From assembly GCF_016464705.1 (NCBI RefSeq), contig NZ_JAEHOB010000009.1, positions 155,639 through 219,638 of the forward strand: 64,000 nucleotides of DNA. Reading direction: 5' to 3'. A program made the position numbers and the translations under genes. The stretch's first letter is position 1, and the number at the start of each line of letters is the position of its first letter. Below are positions 1 to 11,639 of the stretch, one piece after another. The notes below the pieces were generated by a model that saw only the letters and a list, made by a program, of their open reading frames with translations, had not been told where the DNA came from and searched no databases. The stretch is from Qaidamihabitans albus. GTDB taxonomy: Bacteria; Actinomycetota; Actinomycetes; Mycobacteriales; Pseudonocardiaceae.

Positions 1-1416
1 CGGCTCCCCGGTGGCGCCGACCAGCAACTCCGGCGAGCGCTCGGCGAGCAGGGCGTACTCCGCGCGGGCCACCTCGACGAGGTCGTGCAGCCTGCGCGGC
101 AGGCGGGAGACCTCCTCCCGGTCGGACAGCCAGGCGTCCAGGGCCTCCACCAGCGACGACAGCACGCTCGCCTGGCCGCGCTGATGCAGCGCCAGGTCGG
201 GGCGCAGCAGGACGAACCGCCGGTGCACGAACTTGAGCACCTGCACCTCGTGCCACTGCGCGGGCCGCAGCGTGACATGCCCGGTCCGCGTGGACGGGGA
301 CGGTGTCACCTGGACGCCGTCGACCAGACGCGAGCTCCAGCGGGCGGAGAAGGCGGCTATCGCCTGCTCGGCCTCGATCGACCCGTCGAAGGGGCTGGCC
401 AGCAGGTCGTCGACCAGCTCGGCCCGCACGCGCGCCACCGCCTGCGCGAACGCCTCGTCGTCGACGATCCACGCGTCCTTGGCGTGCATCCGGCGGCGCA
501 GCAGTTCCAGGGAGCGGCCCGGCTTGCGATCGCCTGCCCGCAGTTGTTCCGTGCTGAGCTCGGCGAGCTCGCTCACCCGGCCGAGCCACTGGCCGAGCTC
601 CGTGGCCACCGACGCGTGCTGCAGCACGCCGATGCGGTGGAAGTCCTGCAGGTCGTGGATGGCGTAGGCGATGTCGTCCGCCATGTCCATCACCGAGGCC
701 TCGACGGTCTGCTGCCAGCGCTCGATCCGGCCCGTGAACGGCGCCCTCGCCTGCTCCAGGTCGTCGAGTTCGGTGCAGTACGCGGAGAACTTGCTCGAAC
801 CCGTTCCCGGCGCGTCGGCGGGCTCCGCCGCGCCGCGCGGCGGCACCCGCATGGCCGCCGGGTGCTGGCTCGGGTAGTGCAGCCTCGCCCACGGGTACTT
901 CAACAGCGCGGCACGGGTCGCCGACGTGAGGTTCAGCCCGATCGGGGTCGGCCCGCCCACCTCGGTGGTCGTGACGATGCGGAACGTCTGCGCGTTGCCC
1001 TCGAAGCCGTCGGAGAGGCCGTAGCGGTGCCGCGCGATGCGGTCGAGCACCTGCTCGCCGAGGTGGCCGAACGGGGGATGGCCGAGGTCGTGGCCGAGTG
1101 CCGCCGCCTCGGCCACGTCGGGATCGCAGCCGCCGAGCTTGCCGGTGAGCTCACGGGAGTCCGCCGAGGCCGCGAGGCGCTCGGCGATCGCCCTGGCCAC
1201 CTGCGCCACCTTCAGGCTGTGCGTGAGCCGGTTGTGCAGCAGCCCGGAACCGCCCGCGCTCACCACCTGCGTGACACCGCCGAGCCGCGCGAAGAACGGC
1301 GAAGCGGCGATCCGGTCCCGGTCGATCCGGAACGGGCTGCCCGCCAGGTCGGAGAGCCCCCGTGCCGGCTGTTCGCCGTCCCGGCGCTGTGTTCGTGGAT
1401 CCGGCTCTGCTGACAT
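1..1416 (-). CDS. dgt: deoxyguanosinetriphosphate triphosphohydrolase-like protein (partial)
   Basis: HD-superfamily dNTP triphosphohydrolase, which releases tripolyphosphate from dGTP or other dNTPs in the cytoplasm. The gene runs off the left edge, so the C-terminus is missing; 472 codons are visible. The N-terminal half shows the HD-domain metal ligands: NRLTHSLKV, then ALGHDLGHPPFGHLGE, and later the aspartate in MDMADDIAYAIHD. Start: ATG at 1416, chosen because a TANNNT -10 box (TACGGT, 1424-1429) lies 7 nt upstream and no Shine-Dalgarno is present, which fits a leaderless transcript. It follows the damaged response regulator by 16 nt but probably has its own promoter. In many actinobacteria dgt sits near dnaG (family knowledge; not visible here). 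Confidence 0.9.
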   Translation of the reverse strand, partial: MSAEPDPRTQRRDGEQPARGLSDLAGSPFRIDRDRIAASPFFARLGGVTQVVSAGGSGLLHNRLTHSLKVAQVARAIAERLAASADSRELTGKLGGCDPDVAEAAALGHDLGHPPFGHLGEQVLDRIARHRYGLSDGFEGNAQTFRIVTTTEVGGPTPIGLNLTSATRAALLKYPWARLHYPSQHPAAMRVPPRGAAEPADAPGTGSSKFSAYCTELDDLEQARAPFTGRIERWQQTVEASVMDMADDIAYAIHDLQDFHRIGVLQHASVATELGQWLGRVSELAELSTEQLRAGDRKPGRSLELLRRRMHAKDAWIVDDEAFAQAVARVRAELVDDLLASPFDGSIEAEQAIAAFSARWSSRLVDGVQVTPSPSTRTGHVTLRPAQWHEVQVLKFVHRRFVLLRPDLALHQRGQASVLSSLVEALDAWLSDREEVSRLPRRLHDLVEVARAEYALLAERSPELLVGATGEP

Positions 1417-1423
1417 GGGCAAC

Positions 1424-1429
1424 ACCGTA
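1424..1429 (-). promoter_or_regulatory. candidate -10 box of a leaderless dgt promoter
   Basis: On the minus strand TACGGT matches the actinobacterial TANNNT -10 pattern. Seven bases separate it from the dgt ATG, the distance expected when transcription starts at the A of the start codon. It lies next to the response-regulator stop codon. Inference from sequence only; no clear -35 element is seen. Confidence 0.4.
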
Positions 1430-1432
1430 CGT

Positions 1433-2094
1433 TCAGGACGTCGGCGACACGAATCCCGACTCGTATGCCCTGATCACCGCCTGGGTACGGTCGCGCGCGC
1501 CGACCTTGGCCAGCACGTTGCCGACGTGGGTCTTGACCGTCTGCAGCCCCAGGTACAGCGTGCCGGCGATCTCGGCATTGGACAGCCCGGTCGCCATGAG
1601 CCGCAGCACCTCGGCCTCACGCTCCGTGAGCCCGGCCGCCGCGAGCCGGTCCTGCCCCGGCTCGCCGCCGTGGCGCGCGGCGAGCCGCCGGATCGCCGCG
1701 GGGAACAGCAGCGAGTCGCCCGCCACGACCGTCCGCACGGCGGCCGTGATCTCCTCGGGCCTGGCGCGCTTGAGCAGGAACCCGCTGGCGCCCGCGCGCA
1801 GCGCATCGTAGACGTAGTCGTCGTTCTCGAACGTGGTCACCACGACCACCTTCGGCGGTGAGTCCAGTGTGGACATCAGATGCGCGGTCGCCCGGATGCC
1901 GTCCACCGACGGCATCCGGACGTCCATCAGCACCACGTCCGGCGCAGCCGGGACACCAGTCCCGGCACCTCCGCGCCGTCGACCGCCTCGCCGAGCACCG
2001 CGAGGCCGGGCTCCGACTCGAGGATCGCGCGCAGGCCGGCCCGCACGAGCTGCTCGTCGTCCACGAGCAGCACACCGATCGGTTCCCCGCTCAT
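1433..2094 (-). pseudogene. NarL/LuxR-family response regulator, frameshifted
   Basis: A two-component response regulator whose reading frame is broken. The receiver start (MSGEPIGVLLVDDEQLVRAG) is in one frame from the ATG at 2094. That frame hits a TGA at 1927-1929 shortly after VPGLVSRLR. The rest (PDVVLMDVRMPSVDG with the phosphoacceptor Asp, receiver end, and LuxR helix-turn-helix LTEREAEVLRLMATGLSNAE) continues in the next frame down to 1433. The join needs one extra base near 1941-1946, in a CG-rich stretch. With that base restored the protein would be about 220 aa, a normal NarL length. The start overlaps the intact-length kinase stop (ATGA). It is either a pseudogene or a sequencing error. 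Confidence 0.85.
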
Positions 2095-3287
2095 CGCATG
2101 CCCAGCGGCAGCCGCACCGCGACCTCCCAATGTCATCCGTCCCGCCCGGCACGCACCTCGCCGCGCAGCAGCTCCACCCGCTCGGTGATCCCCCGTAGCC
2201 CCCGCCCGCCACCGGGGACGCCGCCTTGTGCCGTACCGAGCGGGTTGCGCACGCTCAGCCGCAGCTCCTCCGCGCCCACGTGCACCCGGACGGCGACCGG
2301 CACCCTGCCGGCGTGCCGCAGCGCGTTGGTCAGGCACTCCTGCAGGATCCGGTATGCCTCCCTGGACACCACCGGCGTCACGGCGCCGGGTTCGCCGTGT
2401 ACCTCGCTGTCCACGGCGACGCCTGCCTCCCGGGTCGCCGTCAGCAGTGCGGGCAGCTCCGTCAGCCCCGCCCGCGGCGCGCGGGCCCCGTCCTCCTCCC
2501 GCAGCAGGCCGAGGACGTGATCCAGGTCCTCCAGCGCCGCGCGGGCCGAGTCCTCGACGGCCCGCAGCGCGCGTTCGGCCGTATCCGGCTGCCGCCGCAG
2601 CGTCCGGCGGGCCGCGCCGGCCTGCAACGACACCACGCTCAGCGCGTGCCCCACGGAGTCGTGCAGCTCGCGGGCGAGGCGGTTGCGCTCGGCGAGCACC
2701 TCTGCCTGCCGCTGCAGTAGTGCGATGCGCTCGGCCACGGGAAGGCCGAGCAGCGCCCGTGCGGCCCGGGCGAGCAGCGCGCCGCTGCCCGCGACGACCG
2801 GGAACAGCAGCAGCACCGACAGCAGCAGCACCGCGGGCAGCCACGCACTCGCCCAGCCCGTCGGCATCGCGGTCGAGCCGTCCGTCCCGACCGGAAAGGT
2901 ACCGGTGAAGGGGACCGCCACGGACAGTGCCAGGAGGATCGGCAGCACCAGACTTGCGAAGCTCACCACGCCACCGACGAGCACATGCGCCACGAAGAGC
3001 CCGCCCGCCCGCAGCCGCGCGGGCCATCCACCGGACGACTGCTCCGGCACCGGTTCGTCGAGCAGCTCCCGCACGGCGGTCGCCTCGATCGCCCGCACGG
3101 CGGGCAACAGCGAGGTGGCGCCCAGCACGGCGAGCGCGCCGAGGCCACCGAGCAGGACGGCCACGTCGACGGGAGCCGGGACCGGCAGCAGTGAGGGGAC
3201 CACCATGGCCGCGAACAGCACGTACGGCACCAGCACGGCGCCGCCGAGGATCAGGTAGACCCAGCGGCGATACGTCGCGCGGCTCAC
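2091..3287 (-). pseudogene. NarL-type sensor histidine kinase with a premature stop
   Basis: Membrane sensor kinase partner of the following response regulator. Four hydrophobic segments (about residues 11-30, 42-61, 96-122, 149-170) precede a HisKA_3 domain with the phosphorylatable His at about 209 (RNRLARELHDSVGHAL), then an HATPase_c domain (QECLTNALRHA N-box, GGRGLRGITERVEL G-box). GTG start at 3287; no strong ribosome binding site. A TGA at 2133-2135 ends the frame after VRAGRDG. The same frame then reads HWEVAVRLPLGMR, a typical HATPase_c last strand, and stops at 2091-2093 in a 4-bp ATGA overlap with the regulator. The gene is thus truncated by 13 residues (384 rather than 398), probably by GGA-to-TGA. 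It may keep partial function. Confidence 0.8.
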
Positions 3288-3312
3288 GACCGCGGCGAGC
3301 CGATCGCGAACA

Positions 3313-3360
3313 CCTCGTGAGTGCGCATGCGAGTGAGAACTCGACTCGGCACTGACGAGG
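3313..3360. repeat. family A inverted repeat, copy 1 (terminator-like)
   Basis: Arms CCTCGTGAGTGC (3313-3324) and GCACTGACGAGG (3349-3360) pair at 11 of 12 positions. The loop contains GAGTGAGAACTC, a variant of the GAGTTAGAAC core seen in the other family A copies. It lies 11 nt past the stop codon of the DUF59 gene, the last gene of the suf operon, and before the sensor kinase. It could act as the suf terminator, though no T-run follows on the minus strand. Confidence 0.75.
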
Positions 3361-3371
3361 TGGTCGGCGGG

Positions 3372-3791
3372 CTAGACCGTGAAGCCGAGGGCGCGCAGCT
3401 GCTCGCGGCCGTCCTCGGTGATCTTCTCCGGGCCCCACGGCGGCATCCAGACCCAGTTGATCCGGAAGTCGCGTACCACGCCCGTGCCGCCGGTCAGCAC
3501 CGACGACGTCTGGTCCTCGATCACGTCGGTCAGCGGGCAGGCCGCCGACGTCAGCGTCATGTCGATGGTGGCCGTGTTGTCCGGCTCGACCCGGATGTCG
3601 TACACCAGGCCGAGGTCGACGACGTTGATGCCGAGCTCGGGGTCGACCACGTCGCGCATGGCCTCCTCGACGTCCTCGACCTTGGCGACGTCCGCGGCGG
3701 GCTGCGCCTGCTCGGGCAGGTCCGCGGCCGTGCGGCCGTCGCGGTGTTCCGGGGCCTCCGGAGAGGCGGCCTGCGTCTGTTCCTCGGTCAT
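3372..3791 (-). CDS. DUF59/MIP18-family metal-sulfur cluster assembly factor
   Basis: Small cytoplasmic protein of the SufT/PaaD/MIP18 (DUF59) family, which helps mature iron-sulfur proteins. An acidic, poorly conserved N-terminus of about 40 residues is followed by the domain: VVDPELGINVVDLGLVYDI, the TLTSAACPLTDVIEDQ segment carrying the conserved Cys, and the C-terminal WMPPWGPEKITEDGREQL. ATG at 3791 is preferred over an in-frame GTG at 3818 because GGAAGG sits just upstream of it. Last gene of the suf operon, 39 nt after sufU, matching Rv1466 in M. tuberculosis (recollection). 139 aa, normal for actinobacteria. No symbol is given because sufT naming varies. Confidence 0.92.
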   Translation of the reverse strand: MTEEQTQAASPEAPEHRDGRTAADLPEQAQPAADVAKVEDVEEAMRDVVDPELGINVVDLGLVYDIRVEPDNTATIDMTLTSAACPLTDVIEDQTSSVLTGGTGVVRDFRINWVWMPPWGPEKITEDGREQLRALGFTV

Positions 3792-3830
3792 GAGCCTTCC
3801 ACTTCCGTTCTGTGGCACCGGGCCGGATCG

Positions 3831-6408
<2,578 letters not shown>

Positions 6409-6430
6409 GCCTCTTCGTTTCTCTCGTCAG

Positions 6431-6460
6431 TGTCGGGAAGCTGTCGGGAAGCTGTCGGGA
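6431..6460. repeat. 11-bp tandem repeat between sufD and sufC
   Basis: TGTCGGGAAGC occurs twice in full (6431-6441, 6442-6452) and again as an 8-base partial copy (6453-6460). It lies in the 78-nt sufD-sufC gap, 22 nt before the sufC start on the minus strand. No function can be inferred; replication slippage would create it, and copy number may vary between strains. Confidence 0.7.
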
Positions 6461-6486
6461 CCCTTCGGTGGTCCGGGAGTGCGAGC

Positions 6487-7662
6487 TCAGACGCCGATGG
6501 CCTGCAGTTCCGCCTCGATCGCGGCCTCGAGCCGCTCACGCACCTCCGGGATGTCGATCTTCATCAGGATCTCGTGGAAGAACCCGCGCACCACCAGCCT
6601 GCGCGCCTGCTCCTCCTCGATCCCACGCGACTGCAGGTAGAACAACTGCTCGTCGTCGAACCTTCCCGTCGCGCTCGCATGCCCCGCACCGGCGATCTCA
6701 CCCGTCTCGATCTCCAGGTTCGGCACCGAGTCGGCGCGGGCGCCCTCGGTGAGCACCAGGTTGCGGTTGAGCTCGAACGTCTCGGTCCCCTCCGCGGCGG
6801 CCCGGATCAGCACGTCGCCGATCCAGACCCCGTGCGCGCCGTCGCCCTGCAGCGCGCCCTTGTAGAGCACGTTCGACTTGCAGTTCGGCCCCGCGTGGTC
6901 GACGAACAGCCGGTGCTCCTGGTGCTGGCCCGCGTCCGCGAAGTACAGCCCGAGCATGTCGACGTCCCCGCCGGGGCCCGCGAACGTGGCCGTGGGGCTG
7001 ACCCGCACCAGATCGCCGCCCAGCGTGACGACGATGTGCTTGAGCTTGGCGTCCCTGCCGAGCCGCAGGTGCTGCTCGGAGACGTGCACCGCGTCGTCGG
7101 CCCAGTCGTGGACGCTGACGACCGTGAGCTGCGCACCGTCGCCGATGACGAACTCCACGTTGTCCGCGTAGGTGCCGGAGCCGACGTGGTCGAGCACGAT
7201 CGCCGCCTCGGCGAACGCCTCCGCGCGCACCTGGACGTGCCCGTAGGCCGTCTCACCCTCACCGGGCCCGCTCAGCCGGACGACCGTGGGCTTCGAGGCC
7301 TTGGTCTCCTTCGGCACCGTCACCAGCGTGGCGCTGGTGAACGAGGAGTAGGCCTGCGCCGCGACCCGGTCGGAGGGAGTGCCCGCCGCGCCGAGGCGCT
7401 CGTCGTCCCGGCCGACCGTCTCGATCCGGACCTCCGGCGCGGCGTCGGCGTCCACCTTGATCTCGCCCGTCGCGGGCGCGGAGCCGTTGTGCAGGCCCCG
7501 CAGCCGCTTCATCGGAGTGAAGCGCCAGTTCTCCTCGCGTCCGCCGGGGACCTCGAAGGCCTCGACGTCGTACGAGGAGAACCGCTCCCCGCGGGAGACC
7601 GCCGGAACGACGGCCTCCCCGGCAGCGGCTGTGTTGGCGGTGTTCTCTTCCGTCACCGTCAT
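6487..7662 (-). CDS. sufD: Fe-S cluster assembly scaffold subunit SufD
   Basis: 391-aa SufD, partner of SufB in the SufBC2D complex. The sequence has the beta-helical SufBD core ending in the family hallmark ASATGRFDDEQLFYLQSRGI and the C-terminal helical part RRLVVRGFFHEILMKI...VRERLEAAIEAEL. The sufB stop and sufD start are separated by one base, so translation is coupled. ATG at 7662. SufD is thought to aid iron delivery and to form a heterodimer with SufB (family knowledge). Confidence 0.96.
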   Translation of the reverse strand: MTVTEENTANTAAAGEAVVPAVSRGERFSSYDVEAFEVPGGREENWRFTPMKRLRGLHNGSAPATGEIKVDADAAPEVRIETVGRDDERLGAAGTPSDRVAAQAYSSFTSATLVTVPKETKASKPTVVRLSGPGEGETAYGHVQVRAEAFAEAAIVLDHVGSGTYADNVEFVIGDGAQLTVVSVHDWADDAVHVSEQHLRLGRDAKLKHIVVTLGGDLVRVSPTATFAGPGGDVDMLGLYFADAGQHQEHRLFVDHAGPNCKSNVLYKGALQGDGAHGVWIGDVLIRAAAEGTETFELNRNLVLTEGARADSVPNLEIETGEIAGAGHASATGRFDDEQLFYLQSRGIEEEQARRLVVRGFFHEILMKIDIPEVRERLEAAIEAELQAIGV

Positions 7663-7663
7663 C

Positions 7664-9112
7664 TCAGCCGACGGCTCCTTCCATCTGCAGCTCGATCAGG
7701 CGGTTCAGCTCCAGCGCGTACTCCATCGGCAGCTCCCGCGCGATCGGCTCGACGAACCCGCGCACCACCATCGCCATCGCCTCGTCCTCGGTGAGACCGC
7801 GCGACATCAGGTAGAACAGCTGGTCCTCGCTGACCTTGGAGACCGTCGCCTCGTGGCCCATCGACACGTCGTCGTTGCGGATGTCCACGTAGGGGTAGGT
7901 GTCCGAGCGCGAGATCGTGTCGACCAGCAGCGCGTCGCACTTCACCGTCGAACGCGAGTGGTGCGCCCGCTTGGCGACCTTGACCAGACCCCGGTACGAG
8001 GTGCGGCCACCGCCGCGCGCGACCGACTTCGACACGATGGTCGAGGACGTGTGCGGCGCCAGGTGCTCCATCTTCGCGCCCGCGTCCTGGTGCTGGCCCT
8101 CGCCGGCGAACGCGACCGAGAGCACCTCGCCCTTCGCGTGCTCGCCCATCAGGAAGACCGACGGGTACTTCATCGTGACCTTGGAGCCGATGTTGCCGTC
8201 GATCCACTCCATGGTCGCGCCCTCTTCGCACTTGGCGCGCTTGGTCACCAGGTTGTAGACGTTGTTCGACCAGTTCTGGATCGTCGTGTAGCGGCAGCGG
8301 CCACCCTTCTTCACGATGATCTCCACGACCGCCGAGTGCAGCGAGTCGGACTGGTAGATCGGCGCCGTGCAGCCCTCGACGTAGTGCACGTAGGCGCCCT
8401 CGTCGACGATGATCAGCGTCCGCTCGAACTGGCCCATGTTCTCGGTGTTGATCCGGAAGTAGGCCTGCAGCGGGATGTCCACGTGCACGCCCGGCGGCAC
8501 GTAGATGAAGGAGCCTCCCGACCAGACCGCCGTGTTCAGCGCGGAGAATTTGTTGTCCCCGGCCGGGATCACGGAGCCGAAGTACTCCTTGAAGATCTCC
8601 GGGTGCTCGCGCAGGGCGGTGTCGGTGTCCAGGAACTGCACACCCTGCTGCTCCAGGTCCTCACGGATCTGGTGGTAGACCACCTCGGACTCGTACTGCG
8701 CGGCGACACCGGCGATGAGGCGCTGCTTCTCCGCCTCCGGAATGCCGAGCTTGTCGTAGGTCCGCTTGATGTCCTCAGGCAGCTCGTCCCAGCTCGTGGC
8801 CTGCTTCTCCGTGGAGCGAACGAAGTACTTGATGTTGTCGAAGTCGATGCCCGACAGGTCCGCGCCCCAGTTGGGCATGGGCTTGCGTTCGAACAGCTTC
8901 AGCGCCTTCAGGCGCGCCTCGCGCATCCACTCGGGCTCCGACTTCTTGTCGGAGATCTCGGTGACGACCTCGTCGTTGATGCCGCGGCGAGCCTTGGCTC
9001 CCGCGACGTCCGAGTCCGCCCAGCCGAACGCGTAGTTGCCCAGGGACTCGATCGTCTCTTCCTGGCTCAACTGCGTGGTGGTGGGGTTGCGCTGCTCTGC
9101 AGCGGCAGTCAT
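7664..9112 (-). CDS. sufB: Fe-S cluster assembly scaffold SufB
   Basis: 482-aa SufB scaffold on which nascent clusters are built. It shows the SufBD beta-helix ([38 protein letters not shown]) and the C-terminal [20 protein letters not shown] region followed by [20 protein letters not shown]. Start ATG at 9112, overlapping the sufR stop as ATGA; upstream in-frame extension codons belong to sufR sequence in another frame. M. tuberculosis SufB carries an intein (established knowledge); this one is uninterrupted and has ordinary length. Confidence 0.97.
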   Translation of the reverse strand: MTAAAEQRNPTTTQLSQEETIESLGNYAFGWADSDVAGAKARRGINDEVVTEISDKKSEPEWMREARLKALKLFERKPMPNWGADLSGIDFDNIKYFVRSTEKQATSWDELPEDIKRTYDKLGIPEAEKQRLIAGVAAQYESEVVYHQIREDLEQQGVQFLDTDTALREHPEIFKEYFGSVIPAGDNKFSALNTAVWSGGSFIYVPPGVHVDIPLQAYFRINTENMGQFERTLIIVDEGAYVHYVEGCTAPIYQSDSLHSAVVEIIVKKGGRCRYTTIQNWSNNVYNLVTKRAKCEEGATMEWIDGNIGSKVTMKYPSVFLMGEHAKGEVLSVAFAGEGQHQDAGAKMEHLAPHTSSTIVSKSVARGGGRTSYRGLVKVAKRAHHSRSTVKCDALLVDTISRSDTYPYVDIRNDDVSMGHEATVSKVSEDQLFYLMSRGLTEDEAMAMVVRGFVEPIARELPMEYALELNRLIELQMEGAVG

Positions 9113-9864
9113 GCGGTTGTCCCTCCATTCGAGGTACGTCCTTGCATACCCGGCGGGCTGTCCGCGGGTACGTGTGTGGTGCACGCGGCGTCGCCACGTG
9201 CGATCGTCGCCAGCCGCTGCACGTGCGTGCCGAGCAGCTGCGCGAACGCCTCGGTCTCGGCCTCGCACAGCTGCGGGAACTCCGCCGCCACGTGCGCGAC
9301 CGGGCAGTGGTGCTGGCAGAGCTGCTCACCGGCACCGACCTCCCGGGTCGACGCAGCGTAGCCCTCCCGCGTAAGAGCCGTGGCCAGGGCCTCGGCCCGG
9401 TCCGCGGGGTCGTCGCTGCGGGTGATGGCCTCCCGGTGCGGCTCCACCAGTGCGGCGACGCGGCGCTCTGCGAAAGCCCGGACCGCGTCCTCCCCCGCGT
9501 GCTCGGCGAGGAACCGGATCGCGGAGACGGCGAGGTCGTCGTAGGCATGGCCGAACCGGGCCCGGCCCTGCTCGGTGAGCAGGAACAGCTTCGCCGGGCG
9601 GCCACGTCCACGCGGTCCGCGCCGGGGCGCGTGCCTGGTCTCGGCCTCGTCGTCGCCGAGCAGCGCGTCGAGATGCCGGCGCACCGCCGTCGGGCTGATG
9701 CCGAGCGCCTCGGCGACCGCGACCGCCGACATGGGCCCCTGCTCCAGGAGCAACCGGGCGACCTCGTGCCTGGTCCGGCCCTCGGCCGTCACCTGGACAG
9801 GAACACCCGCCGCGGCGGTTCGTGCGCCGCCCGTCGGCCGTTCCGAGGTGCCCTGCTTTTTCAC
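9109..9864 (-). CDS. sufR: Fe-S cluster-sensing transcriptional repressor SufR
   Basis: 251-aa ArsR/DeoR-like winged-helix regulator. The DNA-binding domain lies near the N-terminus ([33 protein letters not shown]). The C-terminal part carries the cluster ligands, with cysteines in [18 protein letters not shown] and [11 protein letters not shown]. The start is taken as GTG 9864, because an in-frame ATG further up would read through the putative operator at 9861-9875. First gene of the suf operon; overlaps sufB by 4 bp. It is expected to repress its own operon when holo and release when the cluster is lost. Confidence 0.93.
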   Translation of the reverse strand: MKKQGTSERPTGGARTAAAGVPVQVTAEGRTRHEVARLLLEQGPMSAVAVAEALGISPTAVRRHLDALLGDDEAETRHAPRRGPRGRGRPAKLFLLTEQGRARFGHAYDDLAVSAIRFLAEHAGEDAVRAFAERRVAALVEPHREAITRSDDPADRAEALATALTREGYAASTREVGAGEQLCQHHCPVAHVAAEFPQLCEAETEAFAQLLGTHVQRLATIARGDAACTTHVPADSPPGMQGRTSNGGTTA

Positions 9865-9875
9865 AACATAAGTGT
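9861..9875 (-). promoter_or_regulatory. candidate SufR operator overlapping the sufR start codon
   Basis: The minus strand reads ACACT-TATGT-TGTGA, an exact match to the ACACT-N5-TGTGA element that I recall being reported for M. tuberculosis SufR. The last half-site contains the proposed GTG start of sufR, so the bound repressor would sit on the transcription and translation start. The match is seen in sequence; the assignment rests on recollection of the published motif. Confidence 0.6.
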
Positions 9876-9959
9876 GTCGTATTTCGGCGTCCCCGGCAAA
9901 GGGACGCGAAAACGGAGTGACCGGACTCACGTCGAGAGGGTGGTCGATACGCTTCCTTC

Positions 9960-11615
9960 GTGGCTTGGGCAGACGGCGGCACGCGGCAGCAGGAACAGGA
10001 CGATGTCCGCGCGGCCGGTCCTGCGCTCGTCACCCGCTCGCCGGCTCATCCCGGCCCGGCCGAACCGCTCGCCGCGGGGGAGACCCGCGCGTTGAACGTC
10101 GTGCGCCGTCTCGGCACGGTGGGCGCGCTGTTCCTCGCGTTCGGCTCGCTCGGCGCCGGTGCCGCGCCGGTGCTGAACCCGGTGCTCGACATCCCCGTGC
10201 TGCGGCTGTTCGCGCGGATACCCACGGTCTCGCTCGCGATCGCGTTCGCGGGGATGGGCATGATGGTCGCAGGCTGGCTGCTGCTCGGCCGCTTCACCCG
10301 CCCGGGGCGGATCCGGCTGGCGAGCCAGGGGCAGCTGCATCGCACGCTCGCGACCTGGATCACCCCGCTGCTGCTGATCCCGCCACTGTTCTCCCGGGAC
10401 GTCTACAGCTATCTCGCGCAGAGCGAGATCGTCAACCGCGGCATGGACCCGTACGCGATGGGGCCCGCCGAGGCGCTTGGCGTCGCCGACCCGCTCACCG
10501 CCGGTGTGTCCAACCTGTGGCGGGAGACCCCCGCCCCGTACGGACCGCTGTTCCTGGAGATCGGCAGCTGGATCTCCAGCGTCGTCGGGACCGACATCGC
10601 CACCGGCGTGCTGCTGCAGCGCGCCCTCGCGCTCGTCGGGTTCGGGCTCATCGTGTGGGCGCTGCCCCGGCTGGCACAGCGCTTCGGCGTGCAGCCGGCC
10701 GCCGCGCTGTGGCTCGGCGCGGCGAATCCCCTCGTGCTGTTCCACCTGGTGGCCGGCGCGCACAACGAGGCACTCGGCATCGGCCTCATGGTGGCGGGGC
10801 TCGAGATCGGCATCCGCAGGCTGCCGATGCGCGTGGCGGGTGACACGCCGCCGCCGCTGGCCAGGGGCGAGTTGCTCTACATCGTCCTGGGGGCCACGAC
10901 GATCGCACTCGGCGCCATGATCAAGATCCACGCGATCGTGGCGCTCGGCTTCTTCGGCGTGATGATCGCGCGCCGCTGGTACGGCAGGGTCGCCGACCTG
11001 CTCTGGGCGGCCGCGCTGATGGCCGTGATCGGCGCGGCGGTCGCGGTGGCCGTGGGCTTCGGCACCGGGCTCGGCTTCGGCTGGGTCGGCGCGCTGGGCA
11101 CTCCGGGCCTGGTGTGGAGCCTGCTCTCACCCGTGGCCGAGCTCGGACAGCTGGGCGGCGTCCTCGGCATCGCGCTGGGGCTCGGCAACCACACCGCTTC
11201 GGTGATCGCGATCCTGAGCATCCTCGGCTATGCCGTGGCGGCCGGGATCACCGTCAAGTTCCTGTGGGACAGCTTCCGCTGGCGCTACCGGCCGATGATC
11301 GGGCTGGGCGTCTCGCTCGGCGCCTTCATGATGCTGCACGTCGCCATGCAGCCGTGGTGGCTGCTGTGGGCGGTGATCCCGCTCGCCGCGGCGGCGGGCA
11401 CCTCGCGGTTCCGCGTCGCGGCGACCGTCGTCAGCGCGGCGCTCGCGATGCTGGTACCGCCGACCGGCTCCCCGTTCGACGGGCGCGCCTACATCCAGCA
11501 CCAGGCCTACCTCGCGGGGGCCATCGTGCTCGCCGTGGCGCTCGTGGTGGCGTGGCGCCGCGCGCCGGCACTGTTCCGCCGCCGGGAAAGCGGGATGCCC
11601 GCCGAGCGCGTGTAG
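9960..11615 (+). CDS. mptB: alpha-(1->6) mannosyltransferase, MptB-like, polyprenol-P-mannose dependent
   Basis: 551-aa integral membrane GT-C glycosyltransferase. MptB-type enzymes extend the mannan core of lipomannan/lipoarabinomannan from decaprenyl-phosphate mannose. Ten or more hydrophobic helices are visible after a charged N-terminus of about 45 residues. The first extracytoplasmic loop carries the GT-C acidic motif in FSRDVYSYLAQSEIVNRGMDPY. Neighbourhood supports the call: next to sufR, and followed by a two-gene ABC transporter, as Rv1459c is in M. tuberculosis (recollection). GTG start at 9960; a later GTG near 10100 is possible. Divergent from sufR with 95 nt between. Confidence 0.85.
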   Translation: MAWADGGTRQQEQDDVRAAGPALVTRSPAHPGPAEPLAAGETRALNVVRRLGTVGALFLAFGSLGAGAAPVLNPVLDIPVLRLFARIPTVSLAIAFAGMGMMVAGWLLLGRFTRPGRIRLASQGQLHRTLATWITPLLLIPPLFSRDVYSYLAQSEIVNRGMDPYAMGPAEALGVADPLTAGVSNLWRETPAPYGPLFLEIGSWISSVVGTDIATGVLLQRALALVGFGLIVWALPRLAQRFGVQPAAALWLGAANPLVLFHLVAGAHNEALGIGLMVAGLEIGIRRLPMRVAGDTPPPLARGELLYIVLGATTIALGAMIKIHAIVALGFFGVMIARRWYGRVADLLWAAALMAVIGAAVAVAVGFGTGLGFGWVGALGTPGLVWSLLSPVAELGQLGGVLGIALGLGNHTASVIAILSILGYAVAAGITVKFLWDSFRWRYRPMIGLGVSLGAFMMLHVAMQPWWLLWAVIPLAAAAGTSRFRVAATVVSAALAMLVPPTGSPFDGRAYIQHQAYLAGAIVLAVALVVAWRRAPALFRRRESGMPAERV

Positions 11616-11639
11616 GTACACGCCGTACCCTTGAGCTTC

